From the NCBI RefSeq assembly GCF_014697025.1, contig NZ_JACJRC010000011.1:1-64000 (forward strand): a stretch of DNA of 64,000 bases, read 5' to 3'. The position numbers and the translations under genes were made by a program. The notes beneath the pieces are model-generated. The model ran no database searches. It had not been told where the DNA came from and saw nothing but the letters and a program-made list of their open reading frames with translations. Shown here one piece after another: positions 1-8,651 of this stretch (positions are counted from its first letter, which is position 1; every line of letters begins with the position of its first letter). The DNA comes from Alkalinema sp. FACHB-956. Its GTDB lineage: Bacteria > Cyanobacteriota > Cyanobacteriia > Leptolyngbyales > Leptolyngbyaceae.

Positions 1-45
1 GGATGTACGATCAAATATTATTTCATAATATTTGATCGTACATCC
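1..45. repeat. Perfect 20-bp inverted repeat (hairpin)
   Basis: Positions 1-20 and 26-45 are exact reverse complements, separated by a 5-nt spacer (tttca). A stem this long and perfect is unusual for a plain terminator and has no T-run on either side. It lies next to decayed insertion sequences, so it may be the end of a MITE or IS element. What lies left of position 1 is not visible. Confidence 0.8.
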
Positions 46-479
46 TAAAAACTCATTAGAAGATACAATAAAAATAATAAGAACGGATTGAGATGGCGCA
101 GTATTGAGGGCACGAGTAGTCTATTTACTGCTCGATCTCTAGACTTGAATAGCATTGAAAAGTGCTGGGCTTAGTTGATAAGTCAGATTTGTCGACAGTT
201 GGAGCAATATCCGACTTTGCACGAGGCCATAAAAGCTGTTCTCAATACAAGCTCCTTCCTACTCAACTTAGCTACACCTAGATATCAAGAATTACAGCTA
301 TTCTGTTTTTCAGTCTTTTCTTATTCAGCTTTTGAAATTAGAGATTCAGTACCTATCCTATCTAGCAGCAATTAAATGATAAGTTATCAACCTCCTGATT
401 TACCTGGATCTTGAAAATGGGCGCTGCTCAAAGCAGCTTATTCCCTACTATTCATCGGATCAACGAGTTGGTCAATTCG
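46..479. other. Non-coding stretch, no recognisable gene
   Basis: This AT-rich stretch between the hairpin and the IS remnants holds only a 66-codon open frame (175-375) with a TTG start, no ribosome binding site and no recognisable family. I see no RNA gene or clear promoter in it. It is probably decayed mobile-element or intergenic DNA. Confidence 0.5.
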
Positions 480-600
480 ATTGTCTCTACCTGCTACTGC
501 TGAATGTACCACCGCACCATTGCTTCATCTGGCCCCATCGTCGAAACATAATGCCCCCTTGCCTAAAGTGCTGCCTTATACAATTCCGTCGCGTTAAGTA
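480..600 (-). pseudogene. IS200/IS605-type TnpA remnant
   Basis: On the minus strand, one frame reads ELYKAAL, stop, ARGHYVSTMGPDEAMVRWY, IQQ, stop, QVE. The string G-x-Y-V-S-T-x-G-x-D-E followed by R-x-Y-I-x-x-Q is typical of the C-terminal part of the Y1 (HUH) transposase TnpA of the IS200/IS605 family. Both stops are TAG and can be explained by single changes from TGG (Trp) and CAG (Gln). The N-terminal catalytic half is not visible. It is a dead fragment. Confidence 0.6.
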
Positions 601-648
601 AGTGGCGGCAGAAAAGCCAAAGTATGTAAAGAGAACTAAAGTTAGGAG

Positions 649-1085
649 TCAGAATCGAAAGCGCTCAACTGTGTAATGCCCTTTCTGTGCTTGGTTTTCA
701 ATGCCATCCATGACGGCAGAAGCCAGGTCTAGCTCATCGTCAAACATGCGTCCTGCCAACTCGTGATCTTTAATTTGATCCCATTGGTTCTCAATTCGAT
801 TCATCTCAGAACAATAAGGCGGCAGCCAGAAGGGATAAATTCCTTGTTGTTGCCATCGCTCCCAATTCTCTTGCACAGATCCACTTGTGTATAGTGAACC
901 ATTGTCTTGCACAATTACCGTAATTTGACCTTTCTGTTGTAATCGCTGTTGGGCTTTCTCAGCTTGCCAGTCCATCAGGCGAATGTAGGCAGGAGCTTTG
1001 AAACTTCCCACTGCCAAACCGTACTCAAAACTCACGCACGGCTCCCATACCCCCAAAATATTCAACCGTCTGCCGCGCGGTGCTT
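649..1085 (-). pseudogene. IS630-family transposase, 3' fragment
   Basis: The minus strand encodes about 145 residues matching the C-terminal half of an IS630-type DDE transposase: APRGRRLN near 1085-1060, then V-I-V-Q-D-N-G (second catalytic Asp) and W-L-P-P-Y-C-S-E-M-N-R-I-E-N (third catalytic acid). The frame is closed upstream by a stop near 1086, so the N-terminal half with the first catalytic Asp is missing. The break lies about 40 bp from the left end of the IS982 element. That is consistent with a decayed element later hit by, or rearranged with, IS982. Confidence 0.8.
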
Positions 1086-1125
1086 TCTGCTATTGGCGTT
1101 TCTGCTCTCCGCGAAAATAGTAGCT

Positions 1126-2097
1126 ATAACGTCAGTTCGGGATAAGAAAAGGACGAGTTGATAAGCTAAAAGTGTTGTCATACATAGCTTGACTCGTCCT
1201 ATGTTGAGTTTAGAAGAATTGTTTTGCCACGTCGATGACTTTTGCCCAAGCTTTGAGCCCCAGTGGCACCAGCAACTGCTGAGCCATGGGCTGGGTTGCC
1301 GTCAACGTGATCGCAGCTTGGTGCTCAGCGAAATCATGACGATACTGATTGCCTTCCATCAGTCGAGCTACCGTAACTTTAAAGCCTACTACACCGATAA
1401 AGTTCAGGCGGATTGGGGCAAGGCCTTTCCTGGCCTAGTCAGTTATGGACGCTTTGTCGAATGGATGCCCTTGGCTTTGCTCCCCCTGTGTGCCTACCTG
1501 AAACACTGTTTTGGCACTTGCACAGGCATCAGCTTTGTCGATGCCACCGGCCTCAAAGTCTGCCACAATCGTCGGATTGGCCAGCATCGGGTCTTTGCCG
1601 ACTTGGCCGCTCGGGGTAAGACATCGGTGGATTGGTTCTTTGGCTTCAAACTGCATTTAGTGGTCAATGAATTGGGCGAGTTGCTCAATATTCAACTGAC
1701 CCCTGGCAATACGGATGACCGCAAACCTGTGCGGGCTTTGTTGCAAGGACTCTTTGGTAAAGTCTTTGCTGACCGGGGGTATGTCTCTCAGAAGCTGGCG
1801 GCAGACTGACTCGCGAGCTGTGGCATTGAATTCTTTGCCAAACCTCGCCGGAATATGAAAAATCGCTTGATGCGGCTCAATGACAAGTTATTGTCTCGCA
1901 AGCGATCAATCATCGAGACCATCATTGACCAACTCAAGAATATCTCTCAAATTGAGCATTCTCGCCATCGCAGTCCGGTCAATTGTTTCGTCAACGTGAT
2001 TTGTGGGTTGATCGCCTATTCTCACCAGCCCCAAAAGCCTGCTCTCCAGATTGACTGGGCTTTACAGCCTGCGGCTTTTAACCCGAACTGACGTTAT
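1126..2097 (+). mobile_element. IS982-family insertion sequence
   Basis: The element is bounded by terminal inverted repeats: ATAACGTCAGTTCGGG at 1126-1141 is matched exactly by the reverse complement of 2082-2097, and the match continues with TAA. Length is about 972 bp, right for IS982. I see no convincing target-site duplication next to either end. The single transposase gene is on the plus strand and is interrupted by one in-frame stop. Confidence 0.85.
1201..2091 (+). pseudogene. IS982 transposase, interrupted by TGA
   Basis: The frame from ATG 1201 (or TTG 1189) reads through D-D-F-C-P-x-F-E and [10 protein letters not shown], typical of IS982 DDE transposases (about 300 aa). Catalytic acids are visible in [11 protein letters not shown] and [12 protein letters not shown] at 1807-1809 splits the frame after ...QKLAAD; the same frame continues with [17 protein letters not shown] and [14 protein letters not shown] to the stop at 2089-2091. 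Only one stop separates the two parts, so the lesion is recent or a sequencing error. Without suppression the protein lacks its C-terminal catalytic Glu region and should be inactive. Confidence 0.85.
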
Positions 2098-2107
2098 TTG
2101 ACAATAA

Positions 2108-2389
2108 TGCTGGAGTGATTTAATACCCCTGCTCAGTTGGCAGTTGTGGTTAGCGCAAGCGGAAGTGCTAGATTCACCTCTGCCTTGGCAGAAACCGGCT
2201 CAAACCCTCTCCCCCGGTCGCGTTGCCAATGCCTTTGCTCAAGTTTTGGCGGTGATTGGGACACCGGCTCCACCCCCCAAACCTCGGGGAAAGTCTCCCG
2301 GTTGGACTCCAGGAATGCCTCGCTCTCCTCGCATTCGCTATCCAACTGTCAGAAAACGCTTTCGCAAACCCAAACCTGAACTCAATTAG
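2108..2389 (+). pseudogene. C-terminal remnant of a second transposase type
   Basis: About 93 codons are open directly after the IS982 right end. The product contains QLWLAQAEVL, PLPWQKP, LSPGRVANAFAQVL, and a basic proline-rich tail PKPRGKSPGW...RIRYPTVRKRFRKP. This tail matches, from memory, the C-terminus of a cyanobacterial transposase family annotated as NF041680-like. No start codon or catalytic domain is present. The family name is an inference; that it is a truncated C-terminus is clear. Confidence 0.55.
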
Positions 2390-2520
2390 ACTGCTTAATG
2401 GCTAATTGTTTTGGCAATTGCCCTGTCACTCAACTCCTGAATGGATTTGGGGGCTTCTCGCTGTCCCTTAGTCTAAACTCCAGTCAATAGCTTGCTGTGA
2501 ATCTATTGGGGCAGGATAGA

Positions 2521-2601
2521 TCTACCCAGATAGGCATCAAGACAAAGCGCAAAAAGGCTGGTTGGGACGATGCTTATCTCGTCAAAATCCTCGCTCAATG
2601 A
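2521..2601 (+). pseudogene. Short coding remnant (C-terminus only)
   Basis: The frame ending at TGA 2599-2601 reads TQIGIKTKRKKAG then WDDAYLVKILAQ. It looks like the last 26 residues of a protein, possibly a transposase or its passenger, with no upstream gene body. I cannot name a family. It marks further decay in this IS graveyard. Confidence 0.3.
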
Positions 2602-2655
2602 TTTTCATGCGTTTGCCCTAGACTTTTCCTTAGACTCCCGCAACTGTCAAACGTT

Positions 2656-2685
2656 GGGAGTCCCCCGATCTGCTGGGGGACTCCC
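2656..2685. terminator. 11-bp perfect hairpin upstream of rcaC
   Basis: GGGAGTCCCCC at 2656-2666 and GGGGGACTCCC at 2675-2685 form a perfect stem with an 8-nt loop. There is no T-tract, so it may be a bidirectional structure or a dispersed palindrome. It separates the IS remnants from the rca genes. Confidence 0.5.
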
Positions 2686-2780
2686 ACGGTACATACCAAG
2701 TCCTGTATTGCATACTTGGAACGTATAGGATAGCGGGATATCTAAAATGGAATACGAGAATGCAGTTTCCCAGAGATTTT

Positions 2781-4706
2781 ATGAGAATTCTACTAGTTGA
2801 AGATGACGAAATCACGGCTTTGTCTCTAGTCGAAACTCTGAGAGCTCATCAATATATCGTCAATTTAGCCAGGGATGGGGAAACAGGACTCACTGTTGCA
2901 CAAGCATCAGACTATAACTTAATTTTACTCGATGTAATGCTGCCGAAATTAGATGGCATCACCGTCTGTCAGCAGTTGCGTGAGCAGGGATATAACGGGT
3001 CAATTTTGCTTCTGACAGCCAAAGATGGAATGAACGATCGCGTGCTAGGGTTGGATGCAGGAGCCGATGACTACGTCGTTAAACCCTTTGACCTACCAGA
3101 ACTACTAGCACGCATCCGAGCTTTGTTAAGACGTAGTCAAGAATCAACTGCCTCGGTGATTACTTGGGAAAATCTGCGGTTTGACTCCACGACTAGCAAA
3201 GTCACCCACAACGGCAAGACATTACATTTGACACCGAAGGAATTTTGTGTCCTGGAATTATTTCTCTGTAATCCTAAACGGATTTTCAGCCGCAGTGCAA
3301 TCTTAGATCGCCTGTGGGATTTCGCTGAATCACCCGGAGAAGAAACCGTTAGCAGCCATATCTACAGCCTTCGGCAAAAGTTAAAAGCAGCAGGGTCGAT
3401 CGACCCAATTGAAACCGTCCATGGCCTTGGCTACCGCCTGCGAGCATTAGCCAGCGAACCTAGCGAACCCATCCAGGAAGCCTCTCCTCCACCTGCAATC
3501 TCTCCCCTTCCAGAACCAAAATCGCCCCGACAACAACAGGCCCAAGAACGACTAACCCGAAGCTGGGAAAAGTTTAAGCCCAAACTCGCTGATCAGATGA
3601 TGCAACTAGAAGCCCATTTGCAAGCGATATTAGCGGAAAACCAATCGACAGAAAACCAGAAAATCGCTGAACAAATAGCCCATAAGTTAGTTGGGGCCGT
3701 AGGGTTATTTGGGTGGCAGACTGGAGCAGACTTTTTACGCCAACTTGAAAACCAGTTACAGACAGATAACCTCCCCCCCAGCCAACTAGAAACGGCAATT
3801 CAGCAAATTCAGCAACTGCATCAAAAAATGCTCACGAGCCAAACCCTGGAACAATTGCAGCCATTCCAGGAACACTACCACCCACAGTCTCCCAACCCAT
3901 TGCCACTCTCCGTGCCGGACTTGCCAGCATACTCCCTCCAAGAGCCACCATTGATTTTGATTGTAGATGATGATTTGCTGTTGTCAGAGCAAATTCGCAT
4001 GGAGGCCACCATCTTAGGTTGGCGGGTAGAAGTTGCCATTGACCTGACAGTGGCACGAGCCATGATCCGTAAAAGCCCACCCAATGCGATCGTCTTAGAC
4101 CTAAATTTTCCAGCATCCCAAGAAGATGGATTAGCACTGCTGCGGGAGTTAACCATCAAACTTCCCCAAATCCCCGTTTTGGTCTTTACTGCCCGTGAAA
4201 GCTTACCCGATCGCATCGAAGTAGTCCGCTTGGGAGCCTGCGCCTTTTTACACAAACCTATTGCGATTCCCAAAATTCTGCAAACAATCGCCGACGTACT
4301 GAATCAGACCCATCGGTTACACCCCAATCGCGTGATGGCAGTCAATCATGATCGCAGTAGCTTATCCAATATGACTCAATGGTTACAATCACGCAATATA
4401 GAAGTCACCCCCCTCGAAACAACCCAACAATTTTGGGAAGTCTTGACAACAGTCAGCCCCGATTTATTGATCCTAGACTGGGATTTACCCACCTTCAGCG
4501 GTGTAGAACTCTGTCAAGTAGTACGCCATGATCCGCAATGGCAAACACTGCCTATTTTAGTCGTCACAGAACACACCGATCGAAATTCCATCCAGCAAGT
4601 GTTTGCAGCAGGAGCCAACGACTTTATCCCAAAACCCATGGTGGAAGCCGATCTAGTGACACGCATCATCAGCCGACTCGAAGGAATGCGTACCACCCGC
4701 TCATAA
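2781..4706 (+). CDS. rcaC: RcaC-like hybrid response regulator
   Basis: Predicted OmpR/PhoB-class transcription factor of 641 aa with the layout receiver, winged helix, HPt, receiver, receiver. The start is ATG 2781 (MRILLVEDDE), which places the first receiver at the N-terminus; an ATG 21 bp upstream is less likely. REC1 (1-118) carries the acidic pair and LLDVMLP; the winged helix (about 127-222) ends in HGLGYRLRA; the HPt motif AHKLVGAVGLFG holds His301; REC2 (about 386-505) is intact; REC3 (about 515-635) keeps LILDWDLP but has NHD where the acidic pair should be. Size and order match RcaC of Fremyella diplosiphon (651 aa), which controls phycoerythrin and phycocyanin genes by light colour. 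The next genes rcaE and rcaF support this. A paralogue lies at 53443-55341. Confidence 0.75.
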   Translation: MRILLVEDDEITALSLVETLRAHQYIVNLARDGETGLTVAQASDYNLILLDVMLPKLDGITVCQQLREQGYNGSILLLTAKDGMNDRVLGLDAGADDYVVKPFDLPELLARIRALLRRSQESTASVITWENLRFDSTTSKVTHNGKTLHLTPKEFCVLELFLCNPKRIFSRSAILDRLWDFAESPGEETVSSHIYSLRQKLKAAGSIDPIETVHGLGYRLRALASEPSEPIQEASPPPAISPLPEPKSPRQQQAQERLTRSWEKFKPKLADQMMQLEAHLQAILAENQSTENQKIAEQIAHKLVGAVGLFGWQTGADFLRQLENQLQTDNLPPSQLETAIQQIQQLHQKMLTSQTLEQLQPFQEHYHPQSPNPLPLSVPDLPAYSLQEPPLILIVDDDLLLSEQIRMEATILGWRVEVAIDLTVARAMIRKSPPNAIVLDLNFPASQEDGLALLRELTIKLPQIPVLVFTARESLPDRIEVVRLGACAFLHKPIAIPKILQTIADVLNQTHRLHPNRVMAVNHDRSSLSNMTQWLQSRNIEVTPLETTQQFWEVLTTVSPDLLILDWDLPTFSGVELCQVVRHDPQWQTLPILVVTEHTDRNSIQQVFAAGANDFIPKPMVEADLVTRIISRLEGMRTTRS

Positions 4707-4766
4707 CTTATTTATCTTATCTTATTTATTTTGATTACAACCTCTTGATAGCCATCCCCCCAACCC

Positions 4767-6908
4767 ATGCCATCCCCCCCCAATAGATCGAACACATCCC
4801 CAAGCTCCCCAACCCTCCCATCAGGAGCCACAGTACTGCTGAGACTCAAGCCAGCAGAGTTAAGGATTCAGCAAGTCAGTGGAACCGCGATCGAACTATT
4901 GGGGCAATCCGCCCAATCCCTGCGCAAACAACCCCTAGCAGATTTTTTACCCCCCGCTCAAATCAAGCAATTGCGCCAAGCACTACAAGCCACCCACCCA
5001 CCACAGCCCACCATCCTAGCCCTGCAATGGCGCAAAGGGAAAACCACCCCACCCCGGATACTCCAAGGCCGTTTACATCACCTTGGAAAATCCCGGATTT
5101 TGGAATTAAGCCCCATTCCCCAAACAGACAGTGGATTACGCCAACAGGTAGAACAGGAACGCATCTTGGCCGCGATCGCCCAAAATATCCGCGAGTCCTT
5201 AGACTTGCAAACCATCTTGGCCGCCGCAGTCACAGAAGTACAAGCACTCCTCCAAGCCGATCGCGTATTAGTGTATCGAGTTTGGGATAACGGCACAGGC
5301 AGCGCCATCGCCGAAGCCACCGCCCCCGGCTGGATCAAAGTCCTAGACTTAATCTTTCCCGAAGAAGTCTTCCCCGAAGAAGCCCGACTGAACTACCTGC
5401 AAGGCCGAATTTATACCCTCACCGATCGCGATCGCGAAGACGTCATTCCCTGTCTCGCAGAATTCCTAGTTCAGATCCAAGTCCGAGCCAAACTCGTCAT
5501 TCCCATCATTCAACAGGATGAACTGTGGGGACTCTTAATCGCCCACCAATGCAGCCAGCCGCGCCAGTGGCTAGAATGGGAAATTAATTTACTGCAACAA
5601 ATCGCCACCCAAATGGCGATCGCCATTCAGCAATCAGAACTATACCAACAACTGCAAGAAGAACTCAGCGAACGCAAACGCATTGAAAACGCCCTACGGC
5701 AAAGCGAAGCCCTATTTCGATCGCTCAGTGAATCCTCACCCATCGGCATCTTTCGCATGGATACCACAGGACAATGGATATACACCAACCCCCGCTGTCA
5801 GATGATTGGAGGCTTCAGCTTTGAAGCAGCCCTACAGGATGGCTGGAAGCGATTTATTCACAACGACGATCGCGACGAATTTTGGCAACAGTGGGAAATA
5901 GCCGCAGCCGAGAACCAAGAATTTTCAGCCGAGGTCCGCTTTGTGCGCAGAGATGGCATCATTCGCTTCTGCCGCATTCAAACAGCACCCGTCTTTTCAG
6001 CCCAAGACGAATTAACAGGGCACGTCGGCACCGTAGAAGACATCACCGAAAGCCGCGCGATCGCCCAGATGAAAAACGAATTTATCTCGATCGTCAGCCA
6101 CGAACTCCGAACCCCCCTGACCGCCATTCGCGGCTCCCTCGGACTCTTAGCCAACGGCGTCTACGACCAAAAACCCCAGCGAGGCAAACGAATGCTGCAA
6201 ATTGCCTCCACCCAAACCGATCGCCTCGTCCGCTTAGTCAACGACATTTTAGACCTAGGCCGCCTAGAATCAGGGCGCGTGACCCTCGCCAAACAGCCTT
6301 GCTCCGTCCTGACCTTAATGCTGCAATCCGTAGACGCCATGCGCGTAGAAGCCGAACAAAACGGCATCACACTCTCCTTCCTTCCCCTCAACATCGACGT
6401 ATGGGCCGACCCAGACTCCATTATTCAGACCCTCACCAATTTAATTAGCAATGCAATTAAATTTTCTAAACCCAGCAGCACAGTTTGGATTACCGCAGAA
6501 TTAATTGAAGACAAGCATCACCCTCAACAACGGAACACCCTAACCCCTCCCCGCGATCGCAATTCTCAGACAGCCCCAACCCAACCCAACCCCAACAAAG
6601 CCCTAAGAGCCACAGAAGCCCACCCTCTCACCAGCAGCACAGCCTTCCCCCCCCAACTCAAGCCCCCCTATGTCCTATTTCAGGTAAAAGACCAAGGACG
6701 AGGAATTCCGGCTGATAAGCTAGAAAGTATCTTTGGACAATTCCAACAAGTTGATGCATCCGATTCCCGCAAAAAAGGCGGCACCGGCTTAGGACTAGCC
6801 ATCTGCCGCAGTATTATCCAACAACACGGAGGCCGCATCTGGGCTGACAGTGTTTTAGGCAAAGGGAGCACATTCTATTTCACCCTCCTATTGCCCCCCC
6901 GCCCCTAA
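4767..6908 (+). CDS. rcaE: RcaE-like cyanobacteriochrome histidine kinase
   Basis: Predicted green/red light sensor kinase, 713 aa. Residues about 22-118 resemble a phytochrome-type PAS; a GAF domain (about 146-297) ends in LWGLLIAHQCS, typical of bilin-binding GAFs; Cys229 in IPCLAEF sits where RcaE/CcaS-type sensors attach phycocyanobilin, and Leu rather than His follows it, as in that green/red group. A PAS fold (about 316-432), HisKA with phospho-acceptor His445 (SHELRTPL) and a HATPase follow (N-box SNAIKF, G1 DQGRGIP, G2 GTGLGLAI). A Pro/Thr-rich insertion of about 50 residues (580-630) interrupts the HATPase. The gene starts 60 bp after rcaC with no clear ribosome binding site. By analogy it controls RcaF and RcaC. 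Confidence 0.78.
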   Translation: MPSPPNRSNTSPSSPTLPSGATVLLRLKPAELRIQQVSGTAIELLGQSAQSLRKQPLADFLPPAQIKQLRQALQATHPPQPTILALQWRKGKTTPPRILQGRLHHLGKSRILELSPIPQTDSGLRQQVEQERILAAIAQNIRESLDLQTILAAAVTEVQALLQADRVLVYRVWDNGTGSAIAEATAPGWIKVLDLIFPEEVFPEEARLNYLQGRIYTLTDRDREDVIPCLAEFLVQIQVRAKLVIPIIQQDELWGLLIAHQCSQPRQWLEWEINLLQQIATQMAIAIQQSELYQQLQEELSERKRIENALRQSEALFRSLSESSPIGIFRMDTTGQWIYTNPRCQMIGGFSFEAALQDGWKRFIHNDDRDEFWQQWEIAAAENQEFSAEVRFVRRDGIIRFCRIQTAPVFSAQDELTGHVGTVEDITESRAIAQMKNEFISIVSHELRTPLTAIRGSLGLLANGVYDQKPQRGKRMLQIASTQTDRLVRLVNDILDLGRLESGRVTLAKQPCSVLTLMLQSVDAMRVEAEQNGITLSFLPLNIDVWADPDSIIQTLTNLISNAIKFSKPSSTVWITAELIEDKHHPQQRNTLTPPRDRNSQTAPTQPNPNKALRATEAHPLTSSTAFPPQLKPPYVLFQVKDQGRGIPADKLESIFGQFQQVDASDSRKKGGTGLGLAICRSIIQQHGGRIWADSVLGKGSTFYFTLLLPPRP

Positions 6909-6998
6909 GCATCAACGCTCAAGCCAGCATCAACGCTCAAGCTCGATCCTCAGCGGACAGCAATCGTCTTTTAAAAATAAAAAATTTAGGATACGGCA

Positions 6999-7391
6999 AT
7001 GTCTAGCAAACGAGTCTTAGTAATCGACGACGAAGAAGTCGTTCAAGAAGTCATTCAAGGCTGCCTAGAAGACGTAGCAGGATGGGAAACCCTCTTGGCC
7101 AGTTCCGGACGCGAGGGCTTACAGAGTGCAGCCGCAGAACATCCCGATGTGATCTTATTAGACGTATCCATGCCAGATATGGACGGCGTAGAAACCTTCC
7201 ACCACTTAATGGACAACGCCACCACCTGCACAATACCCGTCATTTTATTAACCGCAAAAATTCAACCCGCCGATCAAGCTCGATTTGCAGAATTAGGCAT
7301 CGTTGGCGTCATAGCCAAACCCTTTGACCCAATGACCTTAGCAGAACAGATCGCTGAAACATTAGGGTGGGACCTAGAGACGATCGAGTAA
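6999..7391 (+). CDS. rcaF: RcaF-like single-domain response regulator
   Basis: A stand-alone CheY-like receiver of 130 aa: VIDDEE acidic pocket, phospho-acceptor Asp in ILLDVSMPDMDG, Thr in ILLTAK and Lys in IAKPFDP. It has no output domain. It lies 90 bp downstream of the RcaE-like kinase on the same strand. In F. diplosiphon RcaF (about 124 aa) is encoded next to RcaE and shuttles phosphate to RcaC. The gene assignment rests on this context, since isolated receivers look alike. Confidence 0.72.
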   Translation: MSSKRVLVIDDEEVVQEVIQGCLEDVAGWETLLASSGREGLQSAAAEHPDVILLDVSMPDMDGVETFHHLMDNATTCTIPVILLTAKIQPADQARFAELGIVGVIAKPFDPMTLAEQIAETLGWDLETIE

Positions 7392-7747
7392 CTAGGACGC
7401 AATCTGGGACGCGAACGCGGAATCACGCCACCGAGCAAAATCAATTCATTAATTTTTTGACCCGTCTTCAAATTTTCTTTAAAACTCTTTTCTAAAGTAT
7501 CTGTGTTTATGACTTCGTCCTAAGTTAGAGCATCAACTGCAACAAATGACTGATCGCCCCCAATGTTCTGGGGTATTTCGAAGTCTTAGGTTGCACGCCC
7601 AACGCCAGTCAATCAGTGCATTCTGATTCAGTGATTCAGTTCATATTGCATTTTGATCGGTCAATGTTTGACCGATCGGTGTTCGATTGACTGATTTGTT
7701 CCTGGCAATCTCGGACTTCTGTTGGTTGTAATAGGAGAACTTTGTTC
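7392..7747 (+). promoter_or_regulatory. cpeC upstream region and structured leader
   Basis: This 356-bp gap before cpeC holds a nested structure. CAGTCAATC (7606-7614) pairs with GATTGACTG (7685-7693), enclosing a perfect 10-bp hairpin, GATCGGTCAA at 7655-7664 and TTGACCGATC at 7668-7677, with a 3-nt loop. A good ribosome binding site (TAGGAGA) lies just before ATG 7748. In F. diplosiphon the Cgi light-colour pathway is reported to act through the cpeC leader by an attenuation-like mechanism, so a conserved hairpin here is meaningful. The promoter itself cannot be fixed by eye. Confidence 0.6.
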
Positions 7748-8608
7748 ATGGTATTTGGACCCGCTTCCCGTTTAGGCGTTGCCCTATTTGACAGTACTCC
7801 CCCGATCGAGTCCGCACCGGGCAGCTCTAACGAAGATAAAGAAACCACCATTCGCGCCATTTATCGGCAGATTCTGGGAAATGCCTACGTCATGGAGAGC
7901 GAACGCCTCACCGTCCCCGAATCACAATTTAAGCGGGGCGAACTGAGTGTACGTGAATTCATTCGGCAGGTGGCTAAGTCCGAACTCTATCGCTCCCGTT
8001 TTTTTAGCAATGTGCCCCGCTATCGATCGATCGAACTCAACTTCCGCCATCTCTTGGGGCGCACCCCCGCAGACCTGGAAGAAATGCGCACCCACAGCAC
8101 CATTCTGGACAGCGCAGGCTTTGAAGCTGAAATCGATTCCTACCTAGACAGCGACGAATATCAAACGACATTTGGCGAACACATCGTTCCCTATATTCGG
8201 GGTTACAAAACCGAAGCCACCCAAAACATGGTGCAATTTACCCACCTGTTTGAAATGGTACGGGGCGCATCCAGCAGCAGCCTCAAAGGCAATCTAGCCG
8301 GTAAGAGCCCCCGCTTAAATTCCCTCGTGATTCAGTCTACGCCGACGGCAGTTGTGTCTCCAGCCAGTTCTGGAGCCACCTTCCGCACTCCAGCCAATAC
8401 CGCCCGTACCTGCCAACGGTTCAACGGAGCAGATTCCGGCAAAATTTACCGGATCGAAGTCACCGGGTATCGCGCCAAAGCCGTGAAATCCGTTTCCCCC
8501 TACCGTCGCAGCAACCAAGTACTCTTTGTTCCGTTTGAGCAATTATCTTCGGCTTACCAGCGAATTCATCGGCAGGGTGGCGTCATTGCCAGCATTACCC
8601 CTGTCTAA
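7748..8608 (+). CDS. cpeC: Phycoerythrin-associated rod linker CpeC
   Basis: A 286-aa phycobilisome rod linker. An N-terminal PBS-linker domain (about 20-165) has ILGNAYVMESERL, VREFIRQVAKSELYRSRFF and ELNFRHLLGR; a Ser/Ala/Pro-rich stretch leads to a C-terminal CpcD-like domain (about 230-286, IYRIEVTGYR...GGVIASI). MVFGPASRLGVALF at the start is typical of CpeC. Start ATG 7748 follows TAGGAGA; TTG 7742 is less likely. It joins phycoerythrin hexamers in the distal rod. It is the first gene of the cpeCD unit, 43 bp before cpeD. Confidence 0.92.
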   Translation: MVFGPASRLGVALFDSTPPIESAPGSSNEDKETTIRAIYRQILGNAYVMESERLTVPESQFKRGELSVREFIRQVAKSELYRSRFFSNVPRYRSIELNFRHLLGRTPADLEEMRTHSTILDSAGFEAEIDSYLDSDEYQTTFGEHIVPYIRGYKTEATQNMVQFTHLFEMVRGASSSSLKGNLAGKSPRLNSLVIQSTPTAVVSPASSGATFRTPANTARTCQRFNGADSGKIYRIEVTGYRAKAVKSVSPYRRSNQVLFVPFEQLSSAYQRIHRQGGVIASITPV

Positions 8609-8651
8609 AGACCGATTCAAGCTTTTGTAATTCTCAAGTGACATCAATCCT

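Noticed and set aside
175-375. 66-codon frame near the left edge
   Set aside because: TTG start, no ribosome binding site, no family, AT-rich surroundings with IS remains.
2137-2389. Plus- and minus-strand frames overlapping the transposase tail as separate genes
   Set aside because: Only one frame gives a basic RYPTVRKR-type transposase C-terminus; the others are shadows.
7591-7600. TTGCAC word upstream of cpeC as an RcaC-binding box
   Set aside because: Only one half-site is visible, with no second copy at the right distance; single hexamers are expected by chance.
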